Part shown: one piece after another, positions 60,244-64,000 of the stretch
Position numbering within the stretch: the stretch's first letter is position 1
How the letters are laid out: the number at the start of each line of letters is the position of its first letter
Assembly (NCBI RefSeq): GCF_900215145.1
Contig: NZ_OBDO01000015.1
Coordinates: 1 to 64,000 of the forward strand
Length of the DNA: 64,000 nt
Source of the DNA: Geodermatophilus sabuli
Lineage (GTDB): Bacteria > Actinomycetota > Actinomycetes > Mycobacteriales > Geodermatophilaceae
Direction of reading: 5' to 3'
Program-made: the position numbers and the translations under genes
The notes under the pieces: generated by a model
Databases searched by the model: none
Told to the model about the DNA's origin: nothing
What the model saw: only the letters and a program-made list of their open reading frames with translations

Positions 60244-61902
60244 TCAGCGGCGGGCCGGCAGCCGGCCCTCCTCGTGGTCGAGCTCCCGCTCGAGGCGGCG
60301 CAGACCCTCGTCGGGCAGCCGGCCGATGTCCCGCCAGTGCAGCAGCTCCTCGCGCTGGCGGGTGAGGACGGCCCGGCGCACCCGCAGCGCCGCCTCGTAC
60401 TGCGGTGACATCGGCAGCTCGCCGCCCTCGGCGCCGGCCAGCATGTCCAGCCGGCGCCGGTAGCGCTCCAGGCGGGACTGCAGCTGGTCCCGGATCGCCT
60501 CGATCGCGTCGTCGTCGACGTCGTCGTGCTGCTCGGCCTGCAGCTCGTCGAGCCGGACCAGGCCGGCCTCCACCGAGGCGGTCCGCGCCTCGTTGCGCAT
60601 CCGGGCCTGGTCGGCCTCGTCGGCCCGCAGCCCGAGCGCGCGGACCAGCGGCGCGAAGGTGAGCCCCTGTCCGACGAGGGTGACCAGCACGGCGAGGAAG
60701 GCGCAGAACAGCAGCAGGTTGCGGTCGGGGAAGGGGGCCCCGGCGTCGGTGGTCAGCGGCAGCGTGAAGATCGCCGCCAGGCTGATGACGCCCCGGGTGC
60801 CGGCCCAGCTCAGGACGACGATCTCCCGCCCGGAGAGCCGGGTCGGCCCGGTGGTGGTGGGGTCGGCGTCGTCGTCGCCGGCCACGTCCACGCCGCCCAG
60901 CCGGGTGTGCAGCGACTGCGGCAGGTGCTCGGTGAGCCACAGCCACAGCGGGCGCAGCAGCAGCACCACCCCGACGGTGATCGCCGACGCGGTCAGGATC
61001 GTGTCGGTCGTGTACTCGCCGAGGCCGCTGATCACCGCGGGCAGCTGCTGGCCGATGAGCAGGAAGACGATGCCCTCGAGGAGGAAGTCGACCAGCCGCC
61101 AGACGGCGTCGGTCTGCAGCCGGCTGGCTCCCGACGCCCAGCTGGGGTTGTGGTGCCCGATGATCAGCCCCGCGACGACCACGGCCAGCACCCCGGAGAC
61201 GTGCACGGACTCGGCCAGCAGGTAGGCCACGAACGGCGTCGCCAGCGAGACGGCGTTGGACGACAGCGGGTCGCGGCGCAGCCGGCGCAGCGGGCGGACG
61301 GCGTAGGCGATGAAGACACCGACCGCCACGCCACCGGCCGCGACGACGAGGAACTGGCCGACGGCGGCCGGCGTGGAGAACCCGTCGCCCTGGGCGGCGG
61401 CGATCGCCACGGACAGGATGGTGAGCGCCGTGGCGTCGTTGAGCAGGCCCTCGCCCTGGATGAGCGTGATGATCCGCGGCGGCAGCCCGACCTTGCGGCC
61501 GACGGCGAGCGCGGCGACCGGGTCCGGCGGGGCCACGGCGGCGCCCAGCGCGATGCCCGCGGCGAGCGTCGCCCCGGCGACGAACAGCTCGAACCCGATC
61601 CCGATCGCCAGCGCGGTGACCGTCACGAGCAGCACCGACAGGCTGACCACCGTGCGCAGGTTGCGCCGGATGGCCATCAGCGAGCTGTCCAGGGCGGCGC
61701 TGTAGAGCAGCGGTGGCAGCACCAGCGTGAGCACCAGCTCCGGGTCCAGCTCGATGTTCGGGCCGGGCAGGTAGGCGTAGGCGATGCCGGTCAACGTCAG
61801 CAGCGCCGCGGCCGGCAGCCCGGAGCGGTCGGCGATCCAGCGGACCGCGACGATGGCCGCGACCGCGCCCAGGACCAGCAGCAACAAGGTCTCCACGTGC
61901 AC
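60244..61902 (-). CDS. Na+/H+ antiporter, CPA1 family
   Basis: About 552 residues. Twelve or so membrane segments run from the N-terminus to about residue 400; ALGAAVAPPDPVAAL holds the ion-binding Asp and LIQGEGLLNDATALTI is diagnostic of CPA1/NhaP exchangers. A cytosolic C-terminal region of about 130 residues is helical and charged, with heptad-like stretches, and probably regulates activity. Several GTG codons are possible starts; the one at 61902 has GGGAAGGA at the best distance. Confidence 0.87.
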   Translation of the reverse strand: MHVETLLLLVLGAVAAIVAVRWIADRSGLPAAALLTLTGIAYAYLPGPNIELDPELVLTLVLPPLLYSAALDSSLMAIRRNLRTVVSLSVLLVTVTALAIGIGFELFVAGATLAAGIALGAAVAPPDPVAALAVGRKVGLPPRIITLIQGEGLLNDATALTILSVAIAAAQGDGFSTPAAVGQFLVVAAGGVAVGVFIAYAVRPLRRLRRDPLSSNAVSLATPFVAYLLAESVHVSGVLAVVVAGLIIGHHNPSWASGASRLQTDAVWRLVDFLLEGIVFLLIGQQLPAVISGLGEYTTDTILTASAITVGVVLLLRPLWLWLTEHLPQSLHTRLGGVDVAGDDDADPTTTGPTRLSGREIVVLSWAGTRGVISLAAIFTLPLTTDAGAPFPDRNLLLFCAFLAVLVTLVGQGLTFAPLVRALGLRADEADQARMRNEARTASVEAGLVRLDELQAEQHDDVDDDAIEAIRDQLQSRLERYRRRLDMLAGAEGGELPMSPQYEAALRVRRAVLTRQREELLHWRDIGRLPDEGLRRLERELDHEEGRLPARR

Positions 61903-62089
61903 CTCCACATCCTTCCCGACCCGCTCCGGCCGGGCAGGACGGCCCGCCGAGGGGCGCCGGCACACGGTGCGGAGGCGGCCGTCGGGACCCGGGGAGGGGG
62001 AGGCCCCCGGGCGCCGCGGGTCGGCGCCGGCGGGACGCGCTCGTGGTTGGCTGTCCGCCCACCACCGTCCTCCCGTCGAAGGGACGTCC

Positions 62090-62866
62090 ATGTCTGCCCT
62101 GTCCGGGTTCGCCGCCGCTCTGACCGGGGGCCGCATCGAGGTCGTGGACCTCACCGCACCCCTGTCGGCCGAGACGCCGGTCATCCAGCTCCCCGAGCCG
62201 TTCGCCCAGACCGCGCGCTTCGAGCTCGAGGAGCTCAGTCGCTACGACGACCGGGGCCCGGCCTGGTACTGGAACAACTTCCGCACCGGCGAGCACACCG
62301 GCACGCACTTCGACGCCCCCAACCACTGGGTGACCGGGCGGGACGGCGAGGACGTCGCCTCGGTGCCACCGCAGCGGCTGATCGCCCCGGCCGCCGTCCT
62401 GGACTTCTCCGACCGGGCCGCCGCCGACCCGGACTTCCTGCTCGAGGTCGAGCACGTGCGCGCCTGGGAGGCCGAGCACGGCCCGCTGCCCGAGGGCGGG
62501 TGGCTGCTCTACCGCACCGGCTGGGACGCGCGCAGCGCCTCCCAGGAGCAGTTCCTCAACGCCGACGACGCCGGCGCGCACACCCCCGGCATCTCCCCGG
62601 ACTGCGCGCGCTGGCTGGCCGAGGAGGCCCCGGTGATCGGCCTGGGCGTCGAGACGGTCGGCACCGACGCGGGGGCGGCGCACTCCTTCGACCCGCCCTT
62701 CCCCTGCCACGCGGCGCTCATGGGCAGCGGCAAGTACGGCCTCACCCAGCTGCAGAACCTGGCGCAGCTGCCGCCCACCGGCGCGGTGCTGGTGCCCGCT
62801 CCGCTGCCGATCGTCTCCGGCTCCGGGTCGCCGGCGCGGGTGCTGGCCCTCGTCGACCGCGGATGA
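62090..62866 (+). CDS. Cyclase-family (kynurenine formamidase-like) metal hydrolase
   Basis: A 258-residue protein of the cyclase family (PF04199). The metal motif HTGTHFDAPNHW lies near residues 70-81 (EHTGTHFDAPNHWV), and VIGLGVETVGTDAG is also conserved. Members hydrolyse formylkynurenine, isatin or related amides and esters. It overlaps the following ThDP gene by four bases, a pairing also seen in some aromatic or isatin-type pathways; the substrate here is unknown. Confidence 0.85.
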   Translation: MSALSGFAAALTGGRIEVVDLTAPLSAETPVIQLPEPFAQTARFELEELSRYDDRGPAWYWNNFRTGEHTGTHFDAPNHWVTGRDGEDVASVPPQRLIAPAAVLDFSDRAAADPDFLLEVEHVRAWEAEHGPLPEGGWLLYRTGWDARSASQEQFLNADDAGAHTPGISPDCARWLAEEAPVIGLGVETVGTDAGAAHSFDPPFPCHAALMGSGKYGLTQLQNLAQLPPTGAVLVPAPLPIVSGSGSPARVLALVDRG

Positions 62867-64000
62867 GCTCGCGGACCACCGTCGCCGAGGCCGTCGGCGC
62901 CGCCCTGGTCGGCTGCGGGGTGGACACCGTGTTCGGGGTCGTCGGCTCCGGCAACTTCGCCGTCACCAACGCCATGGTGGCCGCCGGCGCCCGGTTCGTC
63001 GCCGCCCGCCACGAGGGCGGCGCGGCGACCATGGCCGACGCCCACGCCCGGATGAGCAGCCGTCCGGCGGCGTTGAGCGTGCACCAGGGCTGCGGCCTGA
63101 CCAACGCCCTGACCGGCGTCACCGAGGCGGCCAAGAGCCGCACGCCGCTGCTGGTCCTGGCCGCGGAGGCGTCCTCGCCGACGTCGAACTTCGCCGTCGA
63201 CCAGGCCGCCCTGGCCGCCGCGGTCGGCGCGGTGCCCATGCGGATCACCTCGGCCGGCGATGCGCTCGACCAGGTGGCGGCCGCGGTCGGCACCGCCGTC
63301 CACGGCCGGCGGACCGTGCTGCTCAACCTGCCGCTGGACGTGCAGGTGCAGGAGCTGCCGGTGCCGGCGGGCCCACCGCCGGTGCCGGCGCCGCCCGGGC
63401 CGGTGGTCACCGCCGAGCACGTCGAGCGGCTGGCGCACGCGCTGCGGCACGCCCGCCGGCCGGTGTTCGTCGCGGGCCGCGGAGCTCGCGGCCCGGGCTG
63501 CCGCGCGGCGCTGGAGGCGCTCGCCGAGCGGTGCGGCGCGCTGCTGGCCACCTCCGCCGTCGCCAAGGGGCTGTTCGCCGGGAACCCGTGGTCGCTGGAC
63601 GTCTCCGGCGGCTTCGCCTCACCCCTGGCCGCCGAGCTGGTCACCGGCGCCGACCTGGTCGTCGGCTGGGGGTGCGCGCTGAACATGTGGACCATGCGGC
63701 ACGGCCGGCTGATAGGCCGGCACGCCGTCGTCGTCCAGGTCGACGACGACCCGTCGGCCCTCGGCGTGCACCGCGACCTCACCTTCGGCGTGGTCGGCGA
63801 CGTCCGGCGGACGGCGGAGGCGGCGGCCGCCGACCTCGGGGAGCGGGCCGTGGCCGGCTACCGGACCCCGGAGGTGCGCCGGTCGATCGCCGAGCGGGTG
63901 CGGTGGCGTGACGTGCCGTTCAGCCCTGCCGGGGGCGCCGGCCGGATCGACCCCCGGACGCTGACCATCGCGCTGGACGACCTGCTGCCGGCCGAGCGCG
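62863..64000 (+). CDS. ThDP-dependent enzyme, acetolactate synthase-like, cut by right edge
   Basis: The first 379 residues of a ThDP enzyme. TVFGVVGSGNFAVTNAM, AARHEGGAATMADAHARMSSRPA (with the activating Glu) and the central domain with VFVAGRGARG are those of the acetolactate synthase/glyoxylate carboligase/sulfoacetaldehyde acetyltransferase superfamily. The C-terminal ThDP-binding part is outside the window. ATG overlaps the cyclase stop (ATGA). It may be a 2-oxoacid decarboxylase; a sulfur role cannot be excluded. Confidence 0.82.
   Translation, partial: MSSRTTVAEAVGAALVGCGVDTVFGVVGSGNFAVTNAMVAAGARFVAARHEGGAATMADAHARMSSRPAALSVHQGCGLTNALTGVTEAAKSRTPLLVLAAEASSPTSNFAVDQAALAAAVGAVPMRITSAGDALDQVAAAVGTAVHGRRTVLLNLPLDVQVQELPVPAGPPPVPAPPGPVVTAEHVERLAHALRHARRPVFVAGRGARGPGCRAALEALAERCGALLATSAVAKGLFAGNPWSLDVSGGFASPLAAELVTGADLVVGWGCALNMWTMRHGRLIGRHAVVVQVDDDPSALGVHRDLTFGVVGDVRRTAEAAAADLGERAVAGYRTPEVRRSIAERVRWRDVPFSPAGGAGRIDPRTLTIALDDLLPAER

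Overview
The window is GC-rich (clearly above 70%), densely coded DNA from an actinobacterium. GTG starts, four-base gene overlaps and 13E12/DUF222 genes are typical of that phylum. The sharpest taxonomic clue is a UGSC-family selenoprotein gene at 11097-11633 whose selenocysteine position is TAG rather than TGA, followed at the right distance by a SECIS-like hairpin. Reading UAG as selenocysteine has been reported for Geodermatophilus and Blastococcus (Mukai et al. 2016), so a member of the Geodermatophilaceae is the best guess. No rRNA, tRNA, CRISPR array, insertion sequence or prophage was seen.

Layout. 1-1303: 5' part of a DUF222 gene with a LexA-type box on its promoter. 1397-6216: acyl-CoA/aromatic catabolism genes (RidA, SDR, BadI-like hydrolase, feruloyl-CoA-synthetase-like ligase, amidohydrolase). 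6293-10906: YceI protein, two unknowns, an OhrR-like MarR regulator with shared operator motifs, an acetyl-CoA hydrolase/CoA-transferase and an alpha/beta hydrolase, with a small tandem repeat between the last two. 10985-27386: the most unusual part, three transcripts around a selenoprotein. Transcript 1 (+, 11097-14402) is UGSC protein, partner protein and acyl-CoA synthetase. Transcript 2 (-, 22940 to 14393) is an ABC importer, IlvD/Edd dehydratase, FAD oxidoreductase, two-part aconitase X and an IclR regulator. Transcript 3 (+, 23213-27386) is a second copy of partner, FAD oxidoreductase and IlvD/Edd dehydratase. Each of the three promoters carries the same three-repeat operator directly after its -10 box, so they look like one regulon, probably under the IclR protein of transcript 2.

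27335-33487: MFS exporter, glutathione-independent formaldehyde dehydrogenase, aldehyde dehydrogenase and benzoylformate-decarboxylase-like enzyme. 33720-37482: MHS-type carboxylate importer and a PAS-GAF histidine kinase/NarL regulator pair. 37712-42045: protocatechuate- or gallate-type meta-cleavage cluster (RraA-like aldolase, Rieske oxygenase, hydrolase, muconolactone-isomerase-like protein, LigA, LigB). Together these suggest growth on lignin-type methoxylated aromatics, with formaldehyde from demethylation oxidised by the dehydrogenase.

42178-59226: a sulfur region. It has two SAM-IV-type riboswitches, four very short leader peptides ending in a VDLxRxxSAxC-type motif, a near-identical divergent promoter element at two places, flavin-dependent sulfonate-type monooxygenases and their reductase, cysteine dioxygenase, a cysteine-desulfurase-like enzyme, a sulfotransferase and a polar amino-acid ABC importer. 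Two genes here (53278-54245 and 56113-56645) carry single-base frameshifts in C runs. 59372-64000: NmrA-type NAD(P)-binding protein, Na+/H+ antiporter, cyclase-family hydrolase and the start of a ThDP enzyme cut by the right edge.
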